A stretch of 64,000 nt of DNA, taken from assembly GCA_030536575.1 (NCBI GenBank), contig JAUNPS010000004.1, forward strand, positions 100,812 to 164,811. The letters are read 5' to 3'. The stretch comes from Eubacteriales bacterium (GTDB lineage: Bacteria; Bacillota; Clostridia; Lachnospirales; Lachnospiraceae). Below are positions 42,908 to 53,500 of the stretch, one piece after another (the stretch's first letter is position 1; every line of letters starts with the position of its first letter). Both the position numbers and the translations under genes were made by a program. The notes under the pieces were generated by a model. It did not search any database, was not told the origin of the DNA, and saw only the letters and a list, made by a program, of their open reading frames with translations.

Positions 42908-44675
42908 TTTAATGGCGAATCCGTTCTATTTGGACACGGAAGATGTACTATGGGTGACAGAAACACTTAGGGCAATGTCACTTGAGGAAAAAGTGGGTCA
43001 GTTGTTTTGCCCGATGGGTTTTAACAGCGATGAGGCATTTCTGAATCATTTGATCTGTGAAAAACATGTGGGGGCTATGATGTACCGTCCGGACAGTGCG
43101 AAGAACATTCGGAATGCACATCAGATGATACAGAATATGACAAAGATTCCGCTTCTGTTAGCCGCAAACACGGAGTGTGGAGGAAACGGGCTGGCGGCTG
43201 AAGGGACTTCTTTTGGAAAACCGATGGCGGTGGCAGCCACCGGGGACCCGGAAAATGCCTACCGGATGGGTTTTACAGCCTGCAAAGAAGGGGCGGCCCT
43301 TGGCATGAACTGGTCCTTTGCGCCCATCGTTGACCTCGATCTGGAATTCCACAATCCGATTACAAATGTGAGAACCTTTGGGAGCAATGTGGAGACTGTG
43401 ATTGAATGTGCCAGCGCCTATATGCGCGGAGCAGACGAAAACCATGTGGCGGTTGCCATCAAGCACTTCCCGGGGGACGGTACGGACGAACGTGATCAGC
43501 ATATTTTGACCTCCGTGAATCAGCTCTCCTGTGAGGAATGGGATGCTTCCTATGGGAAAGTGTACCAGACCTTGATCGATCAGGGGGCAAAAACCGTAAT
43601 GGTTGGTCATATTGCGCAGCCGGAATACGTAAAACGGATCAATCCGGAGGCATCCATCCGGGAACAGTATCTGCCGGCTAGTCTTTCCGGAGAACTGCTT
43701 ACAGGGCTGCTTCGGGGCAGGCTGAACTTTAACGGTCTGATCTCTTCCGATGCGACTCCAATGGTAGGGTTTACCTCAGCAATGCCGAGGAAAGATGCGA
43801 TTCCTCGGATGATTGCGGCCGGATGCGATATGATTTTATTTAATAAATCGCTGGACGAGGATTTTGAGTATTTGATGGAAGGCATCAAGGCCGGCATTGT
43901 GACGGAGGAAAGGCTGGATGAGGCGGTCACGAGAATCCTGGCGACAAAAGCATCTCTGAAGCTTCACAAAAAGCAAAAATGGGGGACGCTGGTGCCCGCA
44001 GAGGATTCCATGCAGATCATCGGATGCGAAGAGTTTTGTGAATGGGCTCGCCAGACGGCGGATGATTCGATTACGCTGGTAAAGGATACGAATCATTTGC
44101 TGCCCATTTCTCCCAAAAAGTATAAAAGGGTGTACTTGAACGTCATTCAGAAAGACCTAAATCCGGATAACCCGGTGGCATTGGCGTGGAAAGAACGGTT
44201 TGAAAAAGAAGGCTTTGAAGTGACCTTAAGAGACAGGACCGTTTCGGTCACTCCCAGGGAACTGGGGAATCCGGCATCGGCTACCCAGGCACAGAGGGAG
44301 CTGATCCATGAAATGTACCGCGGAATCGAAGAAATGAAGAAAAGTTATGACCTGTATGTCTACATATGTAATATGGAGAATGCTTCGAATAATACAACTC
44401 TTCGTCTAAACTGGAATGTAGCCTTTGGATTGGGAGACGATGCGCCCTGGCATGCTTCGGAGATTCCCATGCTGATGATCAGTACGGCGTATCCATATCA
44501 TCTGTTTGACGCGCCCATGATTCCGACTTATATCAATGCCTACAGTTCGGAACCAGAGTTCTGCCAGGCAGTGATGGAAAAGATTATGGGGAGAAGCGAG
44601 TTCAAAGGAAGAAGTCCGGTGGACCCATTCTGTGGGAAGGACTATATCCGAAAATATGCGGAGATGGAGGCATAA
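42900..44675 (+). CDS. GH3 enzyme of the NagZ clade, likely retaining beta-glycoside phosphorylase
   Basis: A 591-residue cytoplasmic protein. GTG 42900 is chosen because GGAGGGG lies 6 bases upstream; it overlaps the pgmB stop. The barrel carries KHFPGDGTDERDQH (residues 188-201), the Asp199-His201 acid/base dyad of the NagZ clade, and the nucleophile Asp284 in LISSDATPM. In this clade Nag3 of Cellulomonas fimi was shown to be a retaining phosphorylase giving beta-sugar-1-phosphate. Coupling to beta-phosphoglucomutase fits that chemistry with glucose. A C-terminal GH3 sandwich domain from about residue 370 is longer than in NagZ. Plain hydrolysis by a beta-N-acetylhexosaminidase is the alternative. 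Confidence 0.85.
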   Translation: MVDLMANPFYLDTEDVLWVTETLRAMSLEEKVGQLFCPMGFNSDEAFLNHLICEKHVGAMMYRPDSAKNIRNAHQMIQNMTKIPLLLAANTECGGNGLAAEGTSFGKPMAVAATGDPENAYRMGFTACKEGAALGMNWSFAPIVDLDLEFHNPITNVRTFGSNVETVIECASAYMRGADENHVAVAIKHFPGDGTDERDQHILTSVNQLSCEEWDASYGKVYQTLIDQGAKTVMVGHIAQPEYVKRINPEASIREQYLPASLSGELLTGLLRGRLNFNGLISSDATPMVGFTSAMPRKDAIPRMIAAGCDMILFNKSLDEDFEYLMEGIKAGIVTEERLDEAVTRILATKASLKLHKKQKWGTLVPAEDSMQIIGCEEFCEWARQTADDSITLVKDTNHLLPISPKKYKRVYLNVIQKDLNPDNPVALAWKERFEKEGFEVTLRDRTVSVTPRELGNPASATQAQRELIHEMYRGIEEMKKSYDLYVYICNMENASNNTTLRLNWNVAFGLGDDAPWHASEIPMLMISTAYPYHLFDAPMIPTYINAYSSEPEFCQAVMEKIMGRSEFKGRSPVDPFCGKDYIRKYAEMEA

Positions 44676-44707
44676 AAACAAATCGGAATTTGAAAAAGGA
44701 GAATAGG

Positions 44708-46417
44708 ATGAAAAGTAATTTATTAAAGGCATTTGTGCCGGCGATGGCGTTGGCGATGTTTCTGGGAACCTCAGTGGTTCATGCAGAGGAAGCTGAGACA
44801 GTAAATACGGCAGCCACAGCGCCGGTGACAGTAAAAACGGATGACGGGTGGATGATGGGCGCCGAAATAGACGGTGTTTACACCTTTAAAGGGATACCCT
44901 ATGCGAAAGCGGAACGTTTCCAGATGCCGGAGGACCCGGATTCATGGGACGGCCTGCGTATCTGCTCTGTATATGGAGAAAGCTGCCCCAATGGTTCTAC
45001 GATCGTAAGCGCTGCTGATTTTCTCACACCGTCCGGTACAGACAACGTTTCAAACGAAGACTGTCAGTATCTGAATGTCTGGACCACCTCTATGGATACG
45101 GAGGCGAAAAAACCTGTGATTTTCTGGCTGCATGGAGGCGGCTGGCAGAACGGTTCCGCCAGTGAATTAGCTTATTATGAAGGTGAGAACTTAAGCCGAA
45201 GCCAGGATGTGGTATTTGTATCGATTAACCACCGCTTAAATGTGCTTGGTTTTACGGATCTGTCTGCTTATGGAGAAGAATATCAATATTCCGGAAATGT
45301 TGGCGTGGCGGATATGGTGAAAGCACTGGAGTGGGTGCAGGATAATATTGCACTGTTTGGCGGCGATCCGGACAATGTGACGATTGTTGGTCAGTCCGGA
45401 GGCGGCGGAAAAGTGGGTCTCCTCTGTGCCCTGCCGGCTGCGGAAGGGTTATTCCAGAAAGGAGTTATCTGCAGCGGCGGAGGCTGGAACGGTTTAAGCC
45501 AGGATGAGACACAGGCAGCGGGAGTGGCGCTGGTGGAAAAGACAAAAGAAACCTATGGTCTGGAAACGGATGAAGAAGCGCTGGAAAAACTGAAGACGAT
45601 TTCTTACGATGAACTGAAATCACTGTCATCAGGAACGGGCGTCGGACAGGGTCCCGTAGTGGATGGGGATTACTATCCGCAGCCTCTTGTGGGAGAAGAT
45701 GGACGGATGGCGGAGAGCGCAAATGACATTCCGCTGATCGTGACAACCACTTATGCGGAAACGATGCTGAATCTGTCTTTCCTGTCTGTTACTCAGGCGG
45801 CAGGTTCCGTTACACAGGGAATGGAGAATCCGGATGATTTTCTGGCAGCTTACAGTCAGACATATGCCACGGAAGAAGGCGTTCGTTCCCAACTGGAGGC
45901 AAAGTATGGAGATAAAACAGACGCATTGCTGGAGCTGTTCCACGAAGCTTATCCGGGCCATACGGATTTTGACCTGTTGTGGTTAAATACGGGTTCTTTG
46001 TATGAAAGCGCGAAAGAGATTGTCAATGCCCGTGTGGAGGCAGGGGGCGCGCCCCTTTACCGTGGGGTATGGTCCTATGAATTCCCCATATTTGGCGGAT
46101 GTCCGGCATGGCATACCGGAGGCGATCTTCCCTTCCTTTTTGCGAACACAGACAAAATCGATTACCTGATCGCCGGAGATGAAGAGGCGGCACAGGCACT
46201 CAGCGATCTTGCGGCAACCGCGCTCTGCAATTTTGCACGAACCGGTGATCCCAGCCAGGAAGGACTTGAGTGGGAGTCCTATACGGCGGATAACAAGGCG
46301 GAAATGGTCTTTGATCACAATACGGAGCTGCGGGTAGATTTTGATACGGAACTGCGGGAGTTGATCGGCTATGATGACGGATGGGGAAGCAAAGCCGATG
46401 CACAGCATGGAAAATAA
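44708..46417 (+). CDS. Secreted type-B carboxylesterase (second copy)
   Basis: A 569-residue exported esterase, paralogous to the protein at 32572. ATG 44708 follows AAAAAGGAG by 6-7 bases. A signal peptide ends near VVHA-EE. Motifs are FKGIPYAKAERFQ, WLHGGGWQNGSA and nucleophile Ser230 in GQSGGGG, at the same residue number as in the first copy. In the region holding the first copy's SHCAEIPYW this protein has AWHTGGDLPFLF, so the local acid/His environment differs and the substrate may too. It sits between the GH3 and the ceramidase-like gene. Confidence 0.9.
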   Translation: MKSNLLKAFVPAMALAMFLGTSVVHAEEAETVNTAATAPVTVKTDDGWMMGAEIDGVYTFKGIPYAKAERFQMPEDPDSWDGLRICSVYGESCPNGSTIVSAADFLTPSGTDNVSNEDCQYLNVWTTSMDTEAKKPVIFWLHGGGWQNGSASELAYYEGENLSRSQDVVFVSINHRLNVLGFTDLSAYGEEYQYSGNVGVADMVKALEWVQDNIALFGGDPDNVTIVGQSGGGGKVGLLCALPAAEGLFQKGVICSGGGWNGLSQDETQAAGVALVEKTKETYGLETDEEALEKLKTISYDELKSLSSGTGVGQGPVVDGDYYPQPLVGEDGRMAESANDIPLIVTTTYAETMLNLSFLSVTQAAGSVTQGMENPDDFLAAYSQTYATEEGVRSQLEAKYGDKTDALLELFHEAYPGHTDFDLLWLNTGSLYESAKEIVNARVEAGGAPLYRGVWSYEFPIFGGCPAWHTGGDLPFLFANTDKIDYLIAGDEEAAQALSDLAATALCNFARTGDPSQEGLEWESYTADNKAEMVFDHNTELRVDFDTELRELIGYDDGWGSKADAQHGK

Positions 46418-46428
46418 GGAGAGACACT

Positions 46429-47775
46429 GTGAAAAAATTAAAAAAAGTATTTGTTAATGTTATTTGTTTCTGTGTGCTGACAGCGGCGATGGGGATCACT
46501 TCCTTTGCCGGGGAGGTAGAAGAGGAACAAAACCTGATGGTCGGCGCGGCTGTCCGGGATATTACGCCGACGGAAGACATGTTTCCGATGCCTGCGGTGG
46601 CGGGGCTTGAAGTAGCAGGGGTTGTGGACTCTCTTCACACCCGGATTATTGCCATAGGCGATGGAGAGGAAACAGCTCTGATCGTATCCAATGAGACGGG
46701 AAAGGGACCTTATGGACCTACATTTACAGCTGCTCTTTCGGAGCATACGGGAATACCTGTGGAGAATATTTTCTATACAGCCACCCATGCTCATGCGGTT
46801 CCCGAAATCGTGGAGGAGATTGATCTTGACTTTGATGAAGATGATCCGGAGGTGACCAGCCTGCAAAAGTGGGGGAAACTCTGCATGGGACAGATCCTGG
46901 AAGCCGCGGATGAGGCCCTGAATTCCATGCAGCCGGCAACCGTAGGAGTTGGCTACAGCGATTGCTATGTAAATGTAAACAGAAGCGCGGAGTATGTTCA
47001 CGAGGATGGAACCAGTTATTACGCGCAGGGCGTAAACTGGGAAAGACCTTCGGATAAAACACTTGCAGTAATCCGTTTCTGCGACCTTGAGGGAAATCCC
47101 ATTGCGTTTATCGTAAATTATGCGGTGCATGGAATTGTTATGTACTACAATCAGCTGATCGACGGCCAGATGGGAGTAAGCGCGGATCTTCCGGGATTTG
47201 TTTCCACCCAAATTGAGACAAAGTATGAAGGAAGCGTGGCTCTGTGGCTCAGCGGGGCAGCAGGGGATCAGAATCCCATCGTAACGACCGGATATTTTGC
47301 GCCTACTCTGGAGAGCGGCGACTTTATGCCCGGATTGCTGGGAAACAGTGAAGCGGTTCTGGACTATATGGGGCGCATGCAGTTTGCCGATGTGCTGACA
47401 GCAATCCGCAGCATTGAGGAACAGAATGGTACGGCAGCTATTTCAAGCGCGAATGGCTCCACCGCGATACCGGGAGTGGAAGAGGAGGAATTTGAACTGC
47501 ATTTGAGTGTGCTGCGGATTGGCGATATTGCATTGGTCGGTTCTCCGGGGGAACTATTTAATTCCATTGGGATCGGTTTGAAGGAGAACTCTTTGCTGCA
47601 GGATACGATTATTGTGAACCATGTGTGGACACAGGAAGGGCAGTATAATGGCTATATTCCGGATGATTTTGGACTGGAAACAAAAGGCTTTAACGTACCG
47701 GAAATCTATCAGCAGGGATATGTAGATGATGCGCTGGTTACTTTGATGAATCAGCTGATCGAAGAAACGGATTGA
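46429..47775 (+). CDS. Secreted neutral/alkaline ceramidase-like hydrolase
   Basis: A 448-residue exported protein, GTG start at 46429 after AAGGAGAG. A signal peptide (VKKLKKVFVNVICFCVLTAAM) ends near SFA-GE. It opens with VGAAVRDITP, the standard beginning of neutral-ceramidase-like proteins. Likely zinc ligands are the His residues of ATHAHAVPE and VNYAVHGIVM, and LSGAAGDQNPI matches the family GD-x-NP segment. True ceramidases are longer (650 or more residues) with a C-terminal Ig domain that is lacking here. Bacterial short members are common in sugar-degradation loci and their substrates are largely unknown. Amide or ester hydrolysis is likely. Confidence 0.8.
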   Translation: MKKLKKVFVNVICFCVLTAAMGITSFAGEVEEEQNLMVGAAVRDITPTEDMFPMPAVAGLEVAGVVDSLHTRIIAIGDGEETALIVSNETGKGPYGPTFTAALSEHTGIPVENIFYTATHAHAVPEIVEEIDLDFDEDDPEVTSLQKWGKLCMGQILEAADEALNSMQPATVGVGYSDCYVNVNRSAEYVHEDGTSYYAQGVNWERPSDKTLAVIRFCDLEGNPIAFIVNYAVHGIVMYYNQLIDGQMGVSADLPGFVSTQIETKYEGSVALWLSGAAGDQNPIVTTGYFAPTLESGDFMPGLLGNSEAVLDYMGRMQFADVLTAIRSIEEQNGTAAISSANGSTAIPGVEEEEFELHLSVLRIGDIALVGSPGELFNSIGIGLKENSLLQDTIIVNHVWTQEGQYNGYIPDDFGLETKGFNVPEIYQQGYVDDALVTLMNQLIEETD

Positions 47776-47794
47776 TTCTGAAGCAATCCATAAG

Positions 47795-47840
47795 GCAGCC
47801 AGAGTCACTTATGCATGGGTGGCTTTGGCTGCTCCTTTTT
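47795..47840. terminator. Terminator between convergent ceramidase-like and regulator genes
   Basis: GCAGCCAGAGTCAC (47795-47808) pairs with GTGGCTTTGGCTGC (47819-47832) with two wobble or mismatched positions; CCTTTTTTT follows. Confidence 0.85.
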
Positions 47841-49402
47841 TATGAAAGTCTGCTCTCAGATGCAATTTGCTGTTCTCTAAACTGATAGTCCATGATTTTT
47901 AAAGAAAATTCGTAATAATAGAGCTTGTGCGTATCGGTAAGGCTGAAATCGATCAGCTCCGATATTTTATTAATCCGGAAGAAAAAGGTACTTTTATGTA
48001 TATGGAGCGCCTGCGCTGTTTTTACAGCATTGCGCTCGTTTTCAAAGTAGGCGCGGAGGGTAGGAATGTATTCCGTATGATGAAGCTGGTCATAGCTGTA
48101 AAGCTCCTTAATGTCGGGATGAATCAACAGTCTCAACCGGTTGGAGTAGGGATTATGGAACAAAAGAAGCTGATCCAGGCAATCCGCAGCGTTAATAATT
48201 GGCTCCGTCATTTTCTGGCCTTCATGGAGCTTTAAAAGTTCCTGGACCTGCTGAAAATAATCCGGCGCATGGGAAATATCATGGAAGCAGGAACTGATGG
48301 CGCAGACAAAATTCCGCTCCTCCATATAATTTTTGAAAGGCTCAAATTCCTCCTGCGGCATAAGCTCGTATTTACTGTCGGATGAAAGCAGGACAATGGA
48401 ATCCTGATACTTTGCGACAAGGCGGCGGGTATGGAAACGTTTGAGAAAACCAATGGTTCCATCGATGGTGCGATCCGTATCTTTTTGCCGGAGGCGCATA
48501 AGCATAAGCCAGTTATGGCTGCTGATTTTAAAATGAATCATACTGCTGCGCAATTCCAGCATTTCCGGATCATCTAAATTTCCATTAATTAAGTCAATTA
48601 AAAAGTGGTCGCGGCTTTCAATAGAATAAGAACTGATAGAGGAATTCTTCTGAAGCTCCAGACAGATAATATCGGAAAGCATAGCGACATATTCCACATC
48701 ATTTTCATCGAAAGGCCGATTTACCTGTGAGACACAGACATAACCCAGAACAGAATTCTGGGTATGCATGGGAGCCTGGAGCAGAGTTTCACCCATGATT
48801 TTTTCCGGGAAAATAAAGGGAACCCGGCTTGAAGTGATCCGCTCGAAAAAGTTCTGTTCCCGAAGGATTTTATAATCAGCCTCAAAATATTCTATGCCTT
48901 CTTTGGAACGGAGATTTTTCGGTGTGAATCCCGGAGAATATTTTGCATGAACATGGAGGGTCATGCTGCATATAAAGATTGGGTTGTTTAAATGCGCATA
49001 TGCAGTTTTCAGAATAGCTTCCAGACCCAGGTTATTTTTTATCAGAGAGAGCAGTTTTTCTTTATTGGAAATGAACGCCAGATCCTGGTGGACTGCGGAC
49101 AGAATGAAGGCATAGATTTTCTCTGCCATGTCCGGGGAAACCCTGCAGTGCGGATAATTTTCCATACCGGAAGGAGCGCTTCCAGACGTTTGAAGAATTA
49201 GAAGCGGCGCCGGAAATTTGGCCGGTACAGATGCGGGGGAAATCGCAACGTACAGGCAGTCTTGAAAAGGTTCAGAGATCTCTTGATCTGCGAAAGAGAT
49301 TTTCTGACACATACATATTTGAGGAGAACTCTGGTAATTCTGGGTGATTTGAACCGGGAAATTCTTTTCAATTTTATACAGAATCATAGAAAGATAAAGC
49401 AT
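47840..49402 (-). CDS. PucR/CdaR-type transcriptional regulator
   Basis: A 520-residue regulator starting at 49402 with AGGAAGGAG upstream. The N-terminal 130 residues are unassigned. A GAF-like sensor follows at about 140-270 (ENDVEYVAMLSDIICLELQ), then a CdaR central region, and a C-terminal PucR helix-turn-helix (NERNAVKTAQALHIHKSTFFFRI, quoted in part). Such proteins control use of purines, sugar acids and other small organic molecules. As the only regulator of the 32572-47775 locus, convergent with its end, it probably responds to its substrate. The motif repeated at 32520 and 37468 is a candidate target region. Confidence 0.85.
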   Translation of the reverse strand: MLYLSMILYKIEKNFPVQITQNYQSSPQICMCQKISFADQEISEPFQDCLYVAISPASVPAKFPAPLLILQTSGSAPSGMENYPHCRVSPDMAEKIYAFILSAVHQDLAFISNKEKLLSLIKNNLGLEAILKTAYAHLNNPIFICSMTLHVHAKYSPGFTPKNLRSKEGIEYFEADYKILREQNFFERITSSRVPFIFPEKIMGETLLQAPMHTQNSVLGYVCVSQVNRPFDENDVEYVAMLSDIICLELQKNSSISSYSIESRDHFLIDLINGNLDDPEMLELRSSMIHFKISSHNWLMLMRLRQKDTDRTIDGTIGFLKRFHTRRLVAKYQDSIVLLSSDSKYELMPQEEFEPFKNYMEERNFVCAISSCFHDISHAPDYFQQVQELLKLHEGQKMTEPIINAADCLDQLLLFHNPYSNRLRLLIHPDIKELYSYDQLHHTEYIPTLRAYFENERNAVKTAQALHIHKSTFFFRINKISELIDFSLTDTHKLYYYEFSLKIMDYQFREQQIASESRLS

Positions 49403-50006
49403 TTTCGCAACTCCTTCCTTTATGGGTACTGTTCATTTGTAGCATTCTGATGAGACTGGCTTATCCATGTCGCACAGTAACTAATGGTAAAATTACTATA
49501 TCACGAATAAAATTTCCATGCAAGACAAACAAAGTAAAGAGATTCCGATTAGACAAATGTACAGAACTTTGCGGTAAGTCGTATTCTGTCAAATTACTGA
49601 GTGCGGGCAAAATAGGGGCAAAATGCGAAAGAATAGGGCTGAGGTGGAATCGGTGAAAACAGAGCATAGCCTTTCTTTTTTTGCGCGAAGATAAAAGGGC
49701 GGGAACGGAGCCAAAGGAGCGCCCAGGCGCGGCTGTCCTTTTTCAGCAAAATTTGTCGGGAAAAAGAAATGGACATTTCGCGTTTTATCCTGTAAAATAG
49801 TTACAATTTCAGCAAGTGAAAACGACTGGCCCGGCTTTGCGCGCCTGCGGAAAAAATCCCAGGGGCGGCAGAGGTGGGCGAAACGCTGTGAGAGAAAGCC
49901 CCAAAGGCTGGCAGGAATAAAAAAAGGCCCAAAAGGCAAAAGAAAAGGAATAGAAAAAGGCCATGACGCCTTGGAATCAATTGACGCGAAAGGATGAAGA
50001 GAAACG
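49403..50006. other. 604-base region without a convincing gene
   Basis: Between the PucR-type gene and pth. Short open frames on both strands have neither ribosome sites nor family features. The first half is AT-rich. The second half contains a possible promoter for pth around 49765-49800 (TTTCGC, then TAAAAT) and runs of A and G. Nothing resembling a structured RNA or mobile element was recognised. Confidence 0.5.
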
Positions 50007-50582
50007 ATGTATATCATTGCAGGACTTGGGAATCCGGGCGGGAAATACGCCCACACCCGCCACAATGTGGGGTTCGATACCGTGGACTATCTGGCGGATT
50101 ATTATGGAATCGACGTGGAGACGAAGAAATTTAAGGCGCTGGTGGGGCAGGGAATGATCGCGGGAAATAAGGTGCTGCTGGTGAAGCCCCAGACGTTTAT
50201 GAATTTGAGTGGTGAAAGCATCCGGGAGGTCATAGACTTTTATAAGATCGACCCGGAGGAGGAGCTGATCGTGATCTACGACGACATCAGCCTGGAACCG
50301 GGACAGCTCCGTCTCCGGGGCAAAGGCAGCGCTGGCGGCCACAACGGCATCAAGAACATCATCCAGCACCTCGGCACCCAAACCTTCAAACGCATCAAGG
50401 TCGGCATCGGCGAAAAGCCCGTCGGCTTCGACCTGGCGGACTATGTCCTGAGCCGGTTCCACGGGGAAGAGAAGGAAAAAATGGAGGAAGCCAGAAAACG
50501 GGCGGCGAAGGCGGCGGTCATGATCATGAACGACGGGCTGCAGGCCGCAATGAACGAATATAATAAGAAGGTCGAAGAATGA
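50007..50582 (+). CDS. pth: Peptidyl-tRNA hydrolase
   Basis: A 191-residue enzyme that recycles tRNA from aborted peptidyl-tRNA. Family motifs are GLGNPGGKYAHTRHNVGF with the catalytic His in its middle (quoted in two blocks: GLGNPGGKY, TRHNVGF), LVKPQTFMNLSGES, IVIYDDISLEPG and KGSAGGHNGIKNIIQHLGT quoted in part. Length is normal. The stop overlaps the mfd ATG by four bases, the usual gene order in Clostridia. Confidence 0.97.
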   Translation: MYIIAGLGNPGGKYAHTRHNVGFDTVDYLADYYGIDVETKKFKALVGQGMIAGNKVLLVKPQTFMNLSGESIREVIDFYKIDPEEELIVIYDDISLEPGQLRLRGKGSAGGHNGIKNIIQHLGTQTFKRIKVGIGEKPVGFDLADYVLSRFHGEEKEKMEEARKRAAKAAVMIMNDGLQAAMNEYNKKVEE

Positions 50583-53500
50583 AAGCATTTATGGAACCCC
50601 TGACAAGGCTTGGAGAATTTCCGAAGATTCAGGAAAGCCTGGAACGGGGCAGGGGGATGACGCAGGTACAGGGGTGCCTGGACTCCCAGAAGGCGCATTT
50701 TATTTATGGGGCGGGGGAACATTTCCCGTTCAAGGTTATTTTGACGTACAGTGAGCTGCGGGCGAAGGAAATCTATGACAATTACCGCTTTTTTGACAAG
50801 GATGTGTGCTTGTTTCCGGCGCGGGATCTGATTTTTTACAGTGCGGATATTCACAGTAATCTGATTGTGGAGCAGAGAATCCGGGTCATGAAGGCTATTT
50901 TGGAGCGCAGGGAGCTGACGGTGATTACGACGATGGGCGGCTGCATGGATCACCTGATTCCGTTGGAGGAATTTCAGAGCCGCGTCGTGTGGCTGGAAGG
51001 CGGGAGTACGCTGAATCTGGCTGAATTGCAGGAAAAGCTGGTGGATATGGGCTATGAACGCACGGCGCAGGTGGAAGGCAGCGGGCAGTTTGCCGTCCGC
51101 GGCGGAATTGTTGACATTTTTCCGCTGACGGAGGAAAATCCGGTGCGTGTGGAATTGTGGGGGGACGAGGTGGATTCCATCCGCAGTTTTGACGTGGAGA
51201 GCCAGCGTTCCATTGAAAATCTGGACTTCCTTGCGGTTTATCCGGCGTGCGAGGTGGCTGCGGACAGGCAGCGCATTGCCAGGGGCATTTCCCGGATGGA
51301 AAAGGATGCGAAAAAAGCCGCGGACGCCCTGCAAAAGGCCGGAAAAACGGAGGAAGCGGGACGGCTTACACGCCTGATGGAAGAGACAAGAGAGAATCTG
51401 GAGGAAGTGAACCAGGCGTCGGGGCTGGAAATTTATATTGATTACCTGTTTGACCGGACGGTGGGCTTTCCGGATTATTTTAAGGATAAGAAGACGCTGT
51501 TTGTGCTGGATGAACCGAACCGGCTGTTCCAGGAGGGGCAGGCCATTGAGGCGGAGTTTCGGGAGAGCATGAGTGCCCGGCTGGAAAAGGGCTATTTGCT
51601 GCCGGGACAGATGGGCGTCCTGTACAGCGCGGCGGAAACGGCCACATTGCTCCAAAAGGGAAGCTGCCTGGGATTCTGTACGCTGGAATCGGCGCGTGCC
51701 CCGTGGAAAGTGACGGCTCCGTTCGGAGTGGACGTGCGGGCGGTGAACCCTTACAATAACAGTTTTGAGCTTCTGGTGAAGGATTTGAAAACCTGGAAGA
51801 AGGACGGCTATCAGGTGATTTTGCTTTCCGGTTCCAGGACACGGGCGGCCAGACTTGCGCAGGATTTGCGGGAAAATGATCTGAACAGCTTTTATACGGA
51901 AGATCTTGACCGGGTGGTCGCGCCGGGGGAGGTGCTGGTGGCCCATGGCAATGTGCACCGGGGCTATGAGTATCCATTGCTGAAGTTCGTGGTGATTTCG
52001 GAAAGCGACATTTTCGGGAAGGAAAAAAAGAAGAAGAAAAAGCCGAAGACTTACGAGGGCAGGAAAATTCAGAGTTTTTCCGAGCTGTCCGTAGGGGATT
52101 TTGTTGTGCACGAAAATCATGGGCTCGGCATTTACAAAGGCATCGAGAAGATCAATGTGGACGGGATTTCCAAGGATTATATGAAAATCGAATATGCGGG
52201 CGGAAGTAACCTGTATATTCTTGCAACGCAGCTGGACGTGATCCAGAAATATGCCGGGGCGGAGGCGAAAGCGCCGAAGCTGAACAAGCTTGGAACCCAG
52301 GAATGGAATAAAACGAAGACCAGGGTGCGCACGGCGGTGAAGGAGATTGCGCAGGATCTGGTGAAATTGTATGCGGCAAGGCAGAAGGAGAACGGGTATG
52401 TTTACGGGCCGGATACGATTTGGCAGAAGGAGTTTGAGGAGGCGTTTCCTTATGAGGAGACGGACGACCAGCTTCTGGCGATCGAGGCGACGAAGAAGGA
52501 TATGGAGAGCCGGAAGATTATGGATCGGCTGATCTGCGGGGACGTGGGTTATGGGAAGACGGAGATTGCGATCCGGGCGGCGTTTAAGGCGGTGCAGGAG
52601 AGCAAGCAGGTGGTTTTTCTGGTGCCGACAACGATCCTGGCCCAGCAGCATTACAATAATTTCGTCCAGCGGATGAAGGATTTTCCGGTGCGGATCGATC
52701 TGCTGTGCCGGTTCCGGACAGCAAAGGAGCAGGCGAAGACGCTGGCGGATCTGAAGAAGGGGCAGGTGGACATTGTTATCGGGACGCATCGGGTGCTGTC
52801 GAAGGATGTGCAGTTTAAGGATTTGGGGCTGCTGGTGATCGACGAGGAACAGCGTTTCGGGGTGACGCATAAGGAGAAGATTAAGCGGCTCCGGGAAAAT
52901 GTGGATGTGCTGACGCTGACGGCGACGCCGATTCCGCGGACGCTGCATATGAGCCTGGTAGGAATCCGGGATATGAGTGTGCTGGAGGAAGCGCCCCAGG
53001 AGCGGGTTCCGATTCAGACGTATGTGATGGAGTACAATGAGGAGATGGTGCGGGAGGCCATCAGCCGGGAGCTGGCCAGGGGCGGGCAGGTGTATTATGT
53101 CTATAACCGGGTCAATACCATTGTGGAAGTGACGAATATGGTTGCGAAGCTGGTTCCGGAGGCCAATGTGGCGTTCGCCCACGGCCAGATGAAGGAGCGG
53201 GAGCTGGAACGGATCATGTACGATTTCATTAATGGGGAAATCGATGTGCTGGTGTCTACGACGATTATCGAAACCGGGCTGGATATTTCCAATGTTAATA
53301 CAATGATTATCCACGACGCGGACAATATGGGCCTGTCCCAGCTTTATCAGCTTCGGGGGCGCGTGGGGCGTTCGAACCGGACGGCGTATGCGTTTTTGAT
53401 GTATCGGCGCAACAAGATGCTGAAGGAAGTGGCGGAGAAGCGTTTGCAGGCGATCCGGGAGTTTACGGAGCTTGGGAGCGGGTTTAAGATTGCCATGCGC

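Noticed and set aside
49450-49656. A 68-codon basic open frame after the PucR-type gene
   Set aside because: No ribosome site, no hydrophobic or domain pattern and no conserved neighbour; recorded as an empty region.
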